DNA from: Alginatibacterium sediminis
GTDB lineage: Bacteria; Pseudomonadota; Gammaproteobacteria; Enterobacterales; Celerinatantimonadaceae
Direction of reading: 5' to 3'
Assembly: GCF_003610775.1 (NCBI RefSeq)
Contig: NZ_RAQO01000004.1
Span: forward strand, 496,001-560,000
Length of the DNA stretch: 64,000 bases
Positions within the stretch are counted from its first letter, which is position 1. Every line of letters starts with the position of its first letter. The position numbers and the translations under genes are program-made. This document shows, one piece after another, positions 52,935-61,764 of the stretch. The notes beneath the pieces are model-generated. The model was given only the letters and a program-made list of their open reading frames with translations. It made no database searches and was not told where the DNA came from.

Positions 52935-54784
52935 AAGTCACCTTGCAGGCGTTCTTTGGTTAAACGCTTGTGTAAGTAGAGTTGTTGGTCCGCAAGGGCC
53001 ACCAACTCATCAAAGCTAGCAAGCTTGTTGCTTCGATGATGTCCTATTTCGGCATCAAGAAAAAAAGGCATGGTTAATTCACAATTTCGCATCTGTATTA
53101 GTCGCCTGAATTTATTCATCAGCAAATGACTGGCGTTCTCAGAGGCTTCAAATTCAACAATTAAGAATTCATCCCCTCCCTGGCGCGACACTAAAGCCGT
53201 ATCAGAGACAATTTGTTCCAAAATTTCCGCAATACATTGAATGGCTTTATCACCGGCGCTATGTCCATGGTTATCATTAATCGCCTTCAGTCCATTTAAG
53301 TCGGCACAATAAACATCGACATAACTTTGCTCTGTTAGTTGGTCCAAACGTTCAGCCCATAGCGCATGTGCACCACGACGATTGAGTACCCCGGTTAAGG
53401 TATCTTTGCTTGATTGTTCTAACAAGTATTGGCTTTGATCTTTAAGTTGTTGGGTTAACTTTTCTAAGCGTTGCTGAGCACTGTCGCGCTGCGCTATTAA
53501 ATGTGCACCCATAATGCTATGTGAAATATGACCACGTAAGATGTCCAATGCTTCTTCAGCACCATCCGAAATATCCAAAATCAAGTACCCAAAATGGGTT
53601 TTATCAAAAAACAAACTTTGAATTGCAAGCACATCGTAATTTAGCTGTTTGAGCATTTCATTTGGAAGCAATTGTTTACATTCAAAAATTTGCTGTGTAT
53701 CGACCGGTATGATTTGGTAATTTTGGTAAGCAAAGAGTAGCCGAGCATATTTCAAATGCTGGGTTGGTGATTCTTGAACATACTGCGTGATATAACAACC
53801 CCTAACGTGATAATGCTTTAAAAACATCGCTAGTTTTTGATAAAAAACTTCAAGATCAAAGCTTTGTATATTCTCGTGAATTTGCCGAGTTGCGTTGTAG
53901 ATTGAAAAGTTAGGGAGCTTGGTTTGTATATGCGGCTCGCAGCCGCAGCTATTTCTGAATACCAGCTCGCTTGGAATAACGATATTTTGCTTAGCATTCG
54001 GCTGCTCGAGCTCGCTAAGTAGTTGTTGGATAGCAGTCCGTGCGATGCTAGCAAATGGGTGAGAAACAGTTGTTAATTGTGCTGAATGAGCAAGTATTTG
54101 ATCATCAAAGCCGGTAATAGCCCAGCGATTTTGCATCCACGGAACGTGGCATTGGATATAGTCGAGTGCAGCAACTGCCATGTCATCATTGGCAAACATG
54201 ATTGCGCTCGGACTTTTGCCCAGTTTTTGAAAGAACTGTATTGCCAGCTTTCCAGATTCTGGGCGGTAGTCTCCTTCAAAGACGTAGCTTGGATCAAAGT
54301 GTAAACCTAGGTCTTTAAGCGCGTCCTTATAGGCTTGCAACCGTTGCTGCGATTCTTGGTTAAGTATAGGCCCAGTAACAAACCCAATAGATTCATGACC
54401 ATGCACTTGGTGCAGGTGGCAAGTGAGGTCGAACATAGGCTGATAGTTATCGATGGTGATGCAGCTAAGATCGCTCATTGAATAACTTGTAACGACAATT
54501 GGCTTTTTGCTTAAACTACGGATGTAGGTTTCGGCTTGCTGTTTATCATGCCAATTCGTAAACGCTGCACCAACGACGATTGCAGCATCAAAATTACTGT
54601 CGTCAATATGATCGAAAATAGTATTATGAAAGCTTTCGCTTGCATAAGGAGAATTCGATTCTCGTCCTATATAAGTCAAAATACGACAATTTTGAACGAT
54701 CGCCTGTTGTTTTAGCTCTCGGTAGAAAGCTAAAATTGCAATTGATGCAATATCATCACAGATTAACGCGATAGTGCGGCGCAT
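52931..54784 (-). CDS. Cytoplasmic diguanylate cyclase with a LacI-type ligand-binding domain
   Basis: The 617-residue protein starts directly with a periplasmic-binding-like domain of the LacI/GalR type (IALICDDIASIAILAFY, IGFVTGPILNQESQQRLQAY, AIMFANDDMAVAALDYI, ITGFDDQ). It has neither the LacI DNA-binding headpiece nor a signal peptide. A GAF-like region and a short coiled coil (AQQRLEKLTQQLKDQSQYL) link it to a C-terminal GGDEF domain (GGDEF at 536-540). No RxxD I-site is seen five residues upstream, so feedback inhibition may be absent. It probably makes c-di-GMP in response to a cytoplasmic sugar or nucleoside. Confidence 0.85.
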   Translation of the reverse strand: MRRTIALICDDIASIAILAFYRELKQQAIVQNCRILTYIGRESNSPYASESFHNTIFDHIDDSNFDAAIVVGAAFTNWHDKQQAETYIRSLSKKPIVVTSYSMSDLSCITIDNYQPMFDLTCHLHQVHGHESIGFVTGPILNQESQQRLQAYKDALKDLGLHFDPSYVFEGDYRPESGKLAIQFFQKLGKSPSAIMFANDDMAVAALDYIQCHVPWMQNRWAITGFDDQILAHSAQLTTVSHPFASIARTAIQQLLSELEQPNAKQNIVIPSELVFRNSCGCEPHIQTKLPNFSIYNATRQIHENIQSFDLEVFYQKLAMFLKHYHVRGCYITQYVQESPTQHLKYARLLFAYQNYQIIPVDTQQIFECKQLLPNEMLKQLNYDVLAIQSLFFDKTHFGYLILDISDGAEEALDILRGHISHSIMGAHLIAQRDSAQQRLEKLTQQLKDQSQYLLEQSSKDTLTGVLNRRGAHALWAERLDQLTEQSYVDVYCADLNGLKAINDNHGHSAGDKAIQCIAEILEQIVSDTALVSRQGGDEFLIVEFEASENASHLLMNKFRRLIQMRNCELTMPFFLDAEIGHHRSNKLASFDELVALADQQLYLHKRLTKERLQGDF

Positions 54785-54925
54785 ATATTTCCCTATAGCT
54801 TGTACCACTTTTGAAGCTGCAAAAAACCTAGTACATACGAATTAGGCGCGCTTATTTGCTGCTTCAATCTCAATTGTATCGGCATTACAACATATAGAAG
54901 ATGCTAGGTTAATAGAAAATAAGGC

Positions 54926-55561
54926 TTAGTCGCTTGTTTTGTCTTTAAACTCACATAAATCTTCAATAAGACAGGCTCCACAGCGCGGCTTTCTAGCTGT
55001 ACAAATGTAGCGACCATGGAGGATAAACCAGTGATGTACATCAAGTTTGAACTCTTTAGGTACATTTTTAAGCAGTTTGTTCTCAACTTCGTCAACATTC
55101 TTTCCAGTAGCAAACTTACTTCGGTTAGAAAGACGGAAAATGTGCGTATCTACAGCAATTGTTGGCCAGCCAAAAGCGGTGTTTAATACAACATTAGCGG
55201 TTTTTCTACCTACACCTGGAAGTGCTTCCAAGGCTTCTCTGTTTTCTGGAACTTGTGATTGGTGTTGCTCAACAAGTATCCGGCATGTTTTTATGACATT
55301 CTCAGCTTTTGAATTGAACAAACCAATGGTTTTTATATACGACTTTACGCCATCAACACCTAATTCCAAAAGCGTTTCAGGTGTATTGGCAACGGGATAC
55401 AATTTAGCCGTCGCTTTGTTTACGGATACATCAGTTGCTTGAGCGGAAAGCAAAACCGCAATAAGCAATTCAAATGGTGAATTGTAGTGCAGTTCAGTTT
55501 CAGGCTTGGGATTTTGTGCCTGCAATCTTGATAGGATTTCATGGCGTTTATGTTTGTTCAT
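54926..55561 (-). CDS. nth: Endonuclease III
   Basis: This 211-residue DNA glycosylase/AP lyase removes oxidised pyrimidines. It has the helix-hairpin-helix [12 protein letters not shown] with the catalytic lysine, the catalytic aspartate in [11 protein letters not shown], and the [4Fe-4S] loop C-x6-C-x2-C-x5-C ([17 protein letters not shown]). It overlaps rnfE by 14 bases and ends the rnf operon, as in E. coli. Confidence 0.97.
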   Translation of the reverse strand: MNKHKRHEILSRLQAQNPKPETELHYNSPFELLIAVLLSAQATDVSVNKATAKLYPVANTPETLLELGVDGVKSYIKTIGLFNSKAENVIKTCRILVEQHQSQVPENREALEALPGVGRKTANVVLNTAFGWPTIAVDTHIFRLSNRSKFATGKNVDEVENKLLKNVPKEFKLDVHHWFILHGRYICTARKPRCGACLIEDLCEFKDKTSD

Positions 55562-56237
55562 TGTGGTTAATTGGCTCCAATATTACAGCTGGTTTTGAAC
55601 GTGATTCCAATGCCTTATCAATTGCATTCTTAGCTGCAATTAGAAAACCCATAACTAAAAAAGCTCCGGGTGGCAGAACCGCTAACAATAACTTGTGATC
55701 GCTTTGATACACGACGATCTCAAGTTGTTTGGCCCAATCGCCAAGCAGTAAATCCATAGACGCAAATAGAGTTCCAGCGCCAAGCACTTCGCGTACCATT
55801 CCGAGTATCAGCAAAACGAGCCCGAATCCTAAACCCATCATTAATCCATCAAAGGCAGCTGCTTTAACGGTATTTTTAGCCGCAAATGCTTCGGCACGTC
55901 CAATGATGATGCAGTTGGTTACGATCAAAGGAATGAAAATTCCAAGATTTAAGTAAAGCTCATAGGTATATGCATTCATTAGTAGTTCAATGCAGGTTAC
56001 AAAAGCTGCAATTACCATCACGAATACAGGGATACGAATTTCTTTCGTTACCTTAGTTCTTATCATTGACACGGTAATATTCGATGCTAACAGAACCACC
56101 ATGGTTGCTAGGCCCAAACCAATCGCGTTAACAGTTGAATTGGTCACAGCAAGTAAGGGGCAAAGTCCTAACAATTGCACAATACCTGGATTGTTTTTCC
56201 ACAAACCGTTGTTAGCTATGGCAGCAAAGTTAGTCAT
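55548..56237 (-). CDS. rnfE: Rnf/Rsx electron transport complex subunit E
   Basis: The 229-residue membrane protein has about six helices; [22 protein letters not shown] is the family start and shares ancestry with RnfA and NqrD. The ATG at 56237 has AAGGAT upstream; the frame is open to 56264. It overlaps rnfG by eight bases and nth by 14. Confidence 0.95.
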   Translation of the reverse strand: MTNFAAIANNGLWKNNPGIVQLLGLCPLLAVTNSTVNAIGLGLATMVVLLASNITVSMIRTKVTKEIRIPVFVMVIAAFVTCIELLMNAYTYELYLNLGIFIPLIVTNCIIIGRAEAFAAKNTVKAAAFDGLMMGLGFGLVLLILGMVREVLGAGTLFASMDLLLGDWAKQLEIVVYQSDHKLLLAVLPPGAFLVMGFLIAAKNAIDKALESRSKPAVILEPINHNEQT

Positions 56238-56907
56238 CTTGGTCATCCTTAAGCATACTGTCATCCCCGCAATTATATGCTTGCTCTAAGATTTCACTTT
56301 GGTGCATACCTTGATAAACCAGCGTGTTTTTTACGGCTTTTACTACCGCTCGAGGAGTGATCGTGGCACCAGTAAACCCATCGAACATACCACCATCTTT
56401 GGTGACAGCCCAGCGTGAGTCATTACTCTCATGTAAGCTTTTTTCCGAGAAACTTTTTATCCAATCGCTTTTACGGATGTCGATGCGATCGCCAAGTCCG
56501 GGTGTCTCTTTGTGTGAAATGACTCGAACATCCAGTACTTTCTGAGTTAGATCACTTGCTAGTAGCAAATCTATGTCACCGTTATAACCATCTGGCGCGG
56601 TGGTTTGAAATACCATAGCGACAACTTTATCTTGCTCTTTAGCTAGCCATACAGATTTTTTCTGATCTGAGCCTAGCAAGGGATCTTGTTCAAGTAAAAT
56701 ACAGCGTTCGAGTAAATTTTGGTCGAGCATGTTTTGCGGAAGCACTTGGCTAAAGCCTTTAATAAGCTGTTGTTTGCGTTGTTGTTCTATCGCCTCTTTA
56801 GTGGCCCAATGTGTAGCAACTACAAGCGAGGTTGCTACAAAACCAAAACTAGCCAATGACAATGCTAGCTTCATTATACTGCGAGGGGATGTTGACGAAC
56901 TCTTCAT
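56230..56907 (-). CDS. rnfG: Rnf/Rsx electron transport complex subunit G (covalent FMN)
   Basis: The 225-residue protein has one N-terminal helix and a periplasmic FMN-binding domain. In [13 protein letters not shown] the second threonine of TGAT is the expected FMN attachment site. The ATG at 56907 overlaps the rnfD stop (ATGA); the longer reading from 57012 would run inside rnfD and is rejected. Confidence 0.95.
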   Translation of the reverse strand: MKSSSTSPRSIMKLALSLASFGFVATSLVVATHWATKEAIEQQRKQQLIKGFSQVLPQNMLDQNLLERCILLEQDPLLGSDQKKSVWLAKEQDKVVAMVFQTTAPDGYNGDIDLLLASDLTQKVLDVRVISHKETPGLGDRIDIRKSDWIKSFSEKSLHESNDSRWAVTKDGGMFDGFTGATITPRAVVKAVKNTLVYQGMHQSEILEQAYNCGDDSMLKDDQDD

Positions 56908-57944
56908 TTTTGGTATCCGTATACGCGGTCGCGAATATAGTAATCGATCATGGGTACACAAATGTTTGCTAACAGTACCGCAAATGCCACACCATCTGGG
57001 TAGCCTCCCCAAGTTCTGATAACAAAAACCAGTAAACCGATAAGCGCGCCGTAAACCAAGCGTCCTTTGTTGCTAGTGGCAGCCGAAACGGGGTCAGTTA
57101 GGATAAAAAATGCACCGAGCATAGTCGCACCTGAAAGTAATTGAATCGAAAGGCTAACACTTTGGTCGGGCGCTATGATTTGCGATAATAGGGTAAGAGT
57201 GCTTAAGCTTAATAAGAAAGAAACAGGAATATGCCAACGAATCGCTTTAGACAAAATAAGCCCTAAACCACCGAGCAAAAATGCGAGGTTAACAATGTTC
57301 CAACCTTTTGGTCCCCAACTATCAAACATAGCTTGTTGAATTATTTCGCTAGACGTTAGTGATTGATCTAGACCAGTTTTAAATGCATCAAGCGGTGTGG
57401 CAAGTGTAAATCCATCAATGCTAAGAACTTGCCTTAAACTAAATCCATCTTGTGTAAATCCATAGATAATTATATCAAAAGCTTGTGTAATACTTAGTTG
57501 ATTTGGTAGAAGTTCTGCCGCGGGTGACCAAGAAGTCATCAATACTGGAAACGAAATAAGTAGCAACACATATCCAGCCATCGCTGGATTAAATAGATTA
57601 TGTCCTAGTCCACCATATAACTGTTTTACAATTATAATCGAAAAGCTTACCCCGATGATGGTTAACCACCAGGGCGAGTAGGGAGGAATAGATACAGCTA
57701 ACAGCATAGCTGTTAACAGCGCACTATTATCTTTTAGATAAATAAAAGGATTACGTCGACGTAAAATTTGTATCAAAGCTTCACAGAAATATGCGCAGAC
57801 GATTGCTAACGCGAGTTGAATTATTACGCCATAACCAAATTGCCAAATTTGCGCGATTATTCCGGGGACAAGAGCGCAACACACGATAAGCATTAGTTCA
57901 GAGGTTTTCCGCTGTACCCGCATATACGGGGATGAACTAATCAT
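56904..57944 (-). CDS. rnfD: Rnf/Rsx electron transport complex subunit D
   Basis: The 346-residue protein has about nine helices and is homologous to NqrB. The segment DGFTLATPLDAFKTG holds the threonine expected to carry FMN. AAGGAAG precedes the ATG. It overlaps rnfC by eight bases and rnfG by four. Confidence 0.95.
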   Translation of the reverse strand: MISSSPYMRVQRKTSELMLIVCCALVPGIIAQIWQFGYGVIIQLALAIVCAYFCEALIQILRRRNPFIYLKDNSALLTAMLLAVSIPPYSPWWLTIIGVSFSIIIVKQLYGGLGHNLFNPAMAGYVLLLISFPVLMTSWSPAAELLPNQLSITQAFDIIIYGFTQDGFSLRQVLSIDGFTLATPLDAFKTGLDQSLTSSEIIQQAMFDSWGPKGWNIVNLAFLLGGLGLILSKAIRWHIPVSFLLSLSTLTLLSQIIAPDQSVSLSIQLLSGATMLGAFFILTDPVSAATSNKGRLVYGALIGLLVFVIRTWGGYPDGVAFAVLLANICVPMIDYYIRDRVYGYQK

Positions 57945-60285
57945 TTTGAGCTTCCTTTTCTTGCTTTTTAGCTTTTGCTCTGGCTATAGCAGCAGCTACG
58001 GCTGGATTTTGGATTGGTTTAGGCTTAGATGGTTGAGGCTTTTGGTCATCTGAACTTGTCTGTTGTTTCTTTGCCTTTGCTCGGGCTATTGCAGCGGCTA
58101 CGGCAGGGTTCTGCTTGGTGCTAGGCGCTGATGCTTCAGTTTCTTGAACCTCTGCGCTGGCTTGTTGTTTCTTTGCCTTCGCTCTGGCGATTGCGGCGGC
58201 TATAGCAGGGTTCTGCTTGGTGGTAGGCGCTGATGCTTCAGTCTCTTGAACCTCTGCGCTGGCTTGTTGTTTCTTTGCCTTCGCTCTTGCTATTGCAGCG
58301 GCTACAGCAGGGTTCTGCTTGGTGCTAGGCGCTGATGTTTCAGGATCTTGAACCTCTTCATTACCTTGCTGTTTCTTTGCCTTCGCTCTGGCGATTGCAG
58401 CGGCTACGGCAGGGTTCTGTTTGGTGCTAGGTGCTGATGTTTCAGGCTCTTGAACCTCTTCATTACCTTGCTGTTTCTTTGCCTTTGCTCTGGCGATTGC
58501 AGCGGCTACGGCAGGGTTTTGGCTTTTGCTAGGTCTTGGGTCTTTGGCCACATGAGACTCTATGTTGGCTTGTTGCTTTTTGGCTTTAGCGCGTGCAATT
58601 GCCCCGGCTACTGGGTCTAAGTCCGCTTGTGAATCACCACTTGTTTGTTGAGTATTTTTAGCTGCTAAACGCTCAGCTTTCTTTGCTTTACGTGCTTCAA
58701 TTGCTGCTTGGTTATCCGGCACCAGCTCGCCGTTATCCAATGTTTTAGCTTTTGCTTGTTGTTGCGATTTAACACGTGCTAAAGCAGCTGCTACGGCATC
58801 TCCATCCGAGCTATCGGCAGCTTCCTGACGGCGTTTCGCGGCAAGCTGATGTTGTTTCTTACGGGCCTCTTTTTCTTGTTCTAAACGTTGCTGGCGATTT
58901 TCATGACGCATTTTAGCGCGTTCTGCATCGAGTTTGGCTTGGACTTGTAGTCGAATTGCAGCCTTGGTCTCGCGGTACTCTTGAACCAATGGTATCTCAC
59001 TAGGACAAACGAACGCACAAGCACCACATTCGATACAATCCATAACTTGATATTGTTTTGCCTTCTCTAGATCTTTGCTTTGACTGTACCAATGCAATTG
59101 TTGTGGCAGTAATCCAATTGGACAAACTTGAGCACATTCACCACAACGAATACAAGCTTGAGCCGGTTTTATTACTTTAGCTTCATTGTAGAGAATACAA
59201 TTGCTAGTTTTAGTAACCGGTGCCTGACAATCATTAAGCATAAAACCCATCATTGCGCCACCTACGATAGGTCGACTAAGCGTTTGGGAAGGACTAGGGC
59301 ATCCATTTTGTTGCAATAGACTCTCAATGCTAGTACCGATAGGAACCCAAAAGTTTCGCGCTTGTTCAACGTAGTCGCCAGCTAAGGTTACTACGCGTTC
59401 TATAAGTGGTTTGCCATGGACAACCGCCTGAAAAACTGAATAGGCGGTTCCTACATTTTGTACCAAAATACCTTGGGCAATTGGTGGCATTCCGGCACTA
59501 ATTTCTATACCACTTACAATTTGGATTAACTGCTTTTCACCACCTGATGGGTATTTTGTAGGCACTACGCGTAGTTCAATATTTGGGTCTTTGACGGCGT
59601 CTAATGCACTTCGAATCGCCGCAATTGCTTTTGGTTTATCGTCTTCAATTGCAATTAAGGCTAAACTTGCAGTTGAACAGTGTTTGATAATTTGGACGCC
59701 ACTAACAATATCGTTAGCGTAATTTTGCATCAGACTACTATCGGCAGTGATATACGGCTCGCATTCAGCGCCATTGATAAGCAGCAGGTCTATGTCTTTG
59801 CTTTGATTTATTTTTATAGCTGTGGGGAACCCAGCGCCACCCATGCCACTGATGCCACAGTCATGGATACGTTGAATAATAGTTTCTACGTTTTCATCCA
59901 ATATGCTTAACGCTGGTTGCGCTTGTACACTGTTATATTGATGGTCGTTTGTGATAACAACCGACATGACATCTAATCCGCTTGCATGGGTACTTGGGCG
60001 TTTTTCGATTGCAGTAATTACGCCTGAACATGGCGAATGCACAGGTGGTGATTGAAATAATAGTGACTGAGATAAGGCTTGTCCTTTCAGTACAGTGTCG
60101 CCAATAGCTACAATGACCTTTGCTGGACTGCCAATGTGTTGCTGCAGCGCGACTACACATTCATCACTACAAGTAAGCTGGTAAACCTGGCTAGTATCAA
60201 TATTAGATTTGTGGGTCTGAGGATGAACTCCACCGCGAAACCGGTGCAATATGCCAACTTTTGCATTTTCTAACCAGTTATTCAT
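57937..60285 (-). CDS. rnfC: Rnf/Rsx electron transport complex subunit C, with repeated C-terminal extension
   Basis: This 782-residue subunit binds NADH and FMN and has two [4Fe-4S] motifs ([12 protein letters not shown] and [12 protein letters not shown]) around residues 380-430. The N-terminal biotinyl-like part contains [11 protein letters not shown]. After the ferredoxin domain comes a charged coiled segment rich in Lys, Gln and Ala, then near-identical 34-residue repeats containing [17 protein letters not shown]. Enterobacterial RsxC has a related Ala/Lys-rich tail. GAGGAT precedes the ATG, which overlaps the rnfB stop. Confidence 0.95.
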   Translation of the reverse strand: MNNWLENAKVGILHRFRGGVHPQTHKSNIDTSQVYQLTCSDECVVALQQHIGSPAKVIVAIGDTVLKGQALSQSLLFQSPPVHSPCSGVITAIEKRPSTHASGLDVMSVVITNDHQYNSVQAQPALSILDENVETIIQRIHDCGISGMGGAGFPTAIKINQSKDIDLLLINGAECEPYITADSSLMQNYANDIVSGVQIIKHCSTASLALIAIEDDKPKAIAAIRSALDAVKDPNIELRVVPTKYPSGGEKQLIQIVSGIEISAGMPPIAQGILVQNVGTAYSVFQAVVHGKPLIERVVTLAGDYVEQARNFWVPIGTSIESLLQQNGCPSPSQTLSRPIVGGAMMGFMLNDCQAPVTKTSNCILYNEAKVIKPAQACIRCGECAQVCPIGLLPQQLHWYSQSKDLEKAKQYQVMDCIECGACAFVCPSEIPLVQEYRETKAAIRLQVQAKLDAERAKMRHENRQQRLEQEKEARKKQHQLAAKRRQEAADSSDGDAVAAALARVKSQQQAKAKTLDNGELVPDNQAAIEARKAKKAERLAAKNTQQTSGDSQADLDPVAGAIARAKAKKQQANIESHVAKDPRPSKSQNPAVAAAIARAKAKKQQGNEEVQEPETSAPSTKQNPAVAAAIARAKAKKQQGNEEVQDPETSAPSTKQNPAVAAAIARAKAKKQQASAEVQETEASAPTTKQNPAIAAAIARAKAKKQQASAEVQETEASAPSTKQNPAVAAAIARAKAKKQQTSSDDQKPQPSKPKPIQNPAVAAAIARAKAKKQEKEAQND
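57960..58620 (-). repeat. 102-base tandem repeats inside rnfC
   Basis: The same segment recurs at 58079, 58181, 58283, 58385 and 58487, exactly 102 bases apart, with weaker copies on both sides (about 57976 and 58589). Each unit encodes [17 protein letters not shown] plus a 17-residue acidic/Ser-Pro spacer. The frame is kept throughout. Adjacent copies differ by few bases, which suggests recent duplication or gene conversion. Confidence 0.9.
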
Positions 60286-60842
60286 GGTTGATCCTCTTCA
60301 ACAATGCGTACATCTATTTGCTGAAGTTTCCAATCCCAATTACTTGGAGTCGTGGCAACGGGTCGCATCTCAATGCAGTCGGTTGGGCAGGGGGCAACAC
60401 ACAACTCACAGCCAGTACACTCTTTAGCTATTACAGTATGCATTTTTTTGTTTGAACCTAAGATTGCGTCGACGGGGCAAGCTTGAATGCATTTTGTACA
60501 ACCAATACAGGCATCCTCAACAATAAAGGCAACCATTTTACCGTCTTCTTCTTTATGAGCTGATTCAGCTAAGGCAATTGGCTCTACGCCCAAGAGGTTT
60601 GCAATCTCGATGATAGTTTCTTCGCCACCTGGCGCGCATTTATTGAAGGCTTCACCATTGGCGATGGCTTTTGCATAAGGTTTACATCCTGGGTGACCGC
60701 ATTGAGCACATTGGGTTTGCGGTAGTATGGCTTCGATTTCATCAGCCAAAGGATTACCTTCAACACGAAATCGAATAGCGGCATAGCCAAGGATTGCACC
60801 AAAAATGAGGGCGAGTGCAGTTAGAGCAAAAAGTGCTGACAC
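60282..60842 (-). CDS. rnfB: Rnf/Rsx electron transport complex subunit B (ferredoxin)
   Basis: The 186-residue protein has an N-terminal helix, a CAQCGHPGC cluster of the Fe-S/4Cys domain, and two [4Fe-4S] motifs ([12 protein letters not shown] and [12 protein letters not shown]). GTG start with GGAA upstream. It is the electron hub between RnfC and the membrane subunits. Confidence 0.95.
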   Translation of the reverse strand: MSALFALTALALIFGAILGYAAIRFRVEGNPLADEIEAILPQTQCAQCGHPGCKPYAKAIANGEAFNKCAPGGEETIIEIANLLGVEPIALAESAHKEEDGKMVAFIVEDACIGCTKCIQACPVDAILGSNKKMHTVIAKECTGCELCVAPCPTDCIEMRPVATTPSNWDWKLQQIDVRIVEEDQP

Positions 60843-60860
60843 AAGTTATTCCAAAATCAA

Positions 60861-61433
60861 TTAAAGCAGGCCTGAAAAACCCATAAAAGCAAGCGACATT
60901 AGGCCTGCGGTAACCATAGCTATGGAGGCACCCTTAAAAGGTAAAGGTACATCAGCACTAGCAATTCTTTCACGCATCGCAGAAAACAATACCAATACCA
61001 AACTAAAACCTAATGCTGCGCCTAAGCCGTAGATGATTGACTGTAAAAAGCTATGAGCTTCGTTAATGTTGAGCAAGGCTACGCCAAGTACTGCACAGTT
61101 TGTCGTGATTAGCGGTAAATAAATGCCAAGTAAACGATGTAAAGTAGGGCTCATTTTTTGAACAAACATTTCTGTAAATTGCACAACTACAGCAATCACC
61201 AAAATAAAGCTCATGGTTCGTAAGTAAGAAATACCTAACGGGATAAGAATATAGTGCTCAACTAAATAGGAGCTTAACGAAGCTATAGTCAATACAAATG
61301 TAGTAGCCATTGACATACCGATAGCCGTTTCGACTTTACTCGATACGCCCATGAACGGACATAAGCCCAAAAATTTAACTAATACAAAGTTGTTAACCAG
61401 TACCGTACTGATCAACAACAGCAAATAATCCAC
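60861..61433 (-). CDS. rnfA: Rnf/Rsx electron transport complex subunit A
   Basis: The 190-residue membrane protein has about six helices and begins [20 protein letters not shown], almost the consensus for RnfA. GTG is used as start and has no good ribosome binding site, as expected if this is the first gene of the operon with a weak start. In many bacteria Rnf moves electrons between NADH and ferredoxin with sodium or proton pumping; in E. coli it resets SoxR. Confidence 0.95.
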   Translation of the reverse strand: MDYLLLLISTVLVNNFVLVKFLGLCPFMGVSSKVETAIGMSMATTFVLTIASLSSYLVEHYILIPLGISYLRTMSFILVIAVVVQFTEMFVQKMSPTLHRLLGIYLPLITTNCAVLGVALLNINEAHSFLQSIIYGLGAALGFSLVLVLFSAMRERIASADVPLPFKGASIAMVTAGLMSLAFMGFSGLL

Positions 61434-61764
61434 GATGGCAAACCAAGGCTAAATACGATAGCCGTATTATCACTTGTTGCAGCACTTGAAACAACCGTAA
61501 ACAAAGTAACGTTATTCAAAAGGCAAAAGTAAAATAAAGGACTTGATCACCGTAAAATTTGATCGGGATCATTGAAGGCTTAAATGGCTCTATTTCTCGC
61601 TGGCGTCAACATGTTGGGGTAACTACACTTATCGCATACTACATATGGTGGTTCAAAGGGATTATGAATACACCCACATTACCTTGTCTTAATCATCGCT
61701 TCGCTGAATATCTTCTGCTATCGGCGATTTTTGGGTGCTTTACTTTTATTGGAGTCAATCGAAA
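61434..61764. other. Divergent control region between rnfA and nrdD
   Basis: This 331-base stretch holds the FNR-like box at 61559 and a further TTGAT half site at 61553. A 71-codon ORF on the plus strand (61559-61774) overlaps the box and the nrdD start and is not called. No paired NrdR boxes could be recognised with confidence. Confidence 0.5.
61559..61572. promoter_or_regulatory. FNR-like box upstream of nrdD
   Basis: TTGATCGGGATCAT matches TTGAT-N4-ATCAA at nine of ten fixed positions. It lies about 195 bases from the nrdD start and 125 from rnfA, so it could control either. nrdDG is FNR-activated in E. coli. Confidence 0.6.

Noticed and set aside
56908-57012. Longer N terminus for RnfG
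   Set aside because: It would lie within the conserved end of rnfD, and the ATGA overlap at 56907 gives the normal RnfG start.
57960-58620. Regular repeats as a possible CRISPR array
   Set aside because: The period is 102 bases with near-identical spacers, and the frame encodes the RnfC tail throughout.
61600-61700. NrdR boxes before nrdD
   Set aside because: Only one loose resemblance (around CTACATATGGTG) and no properly spaced partner.
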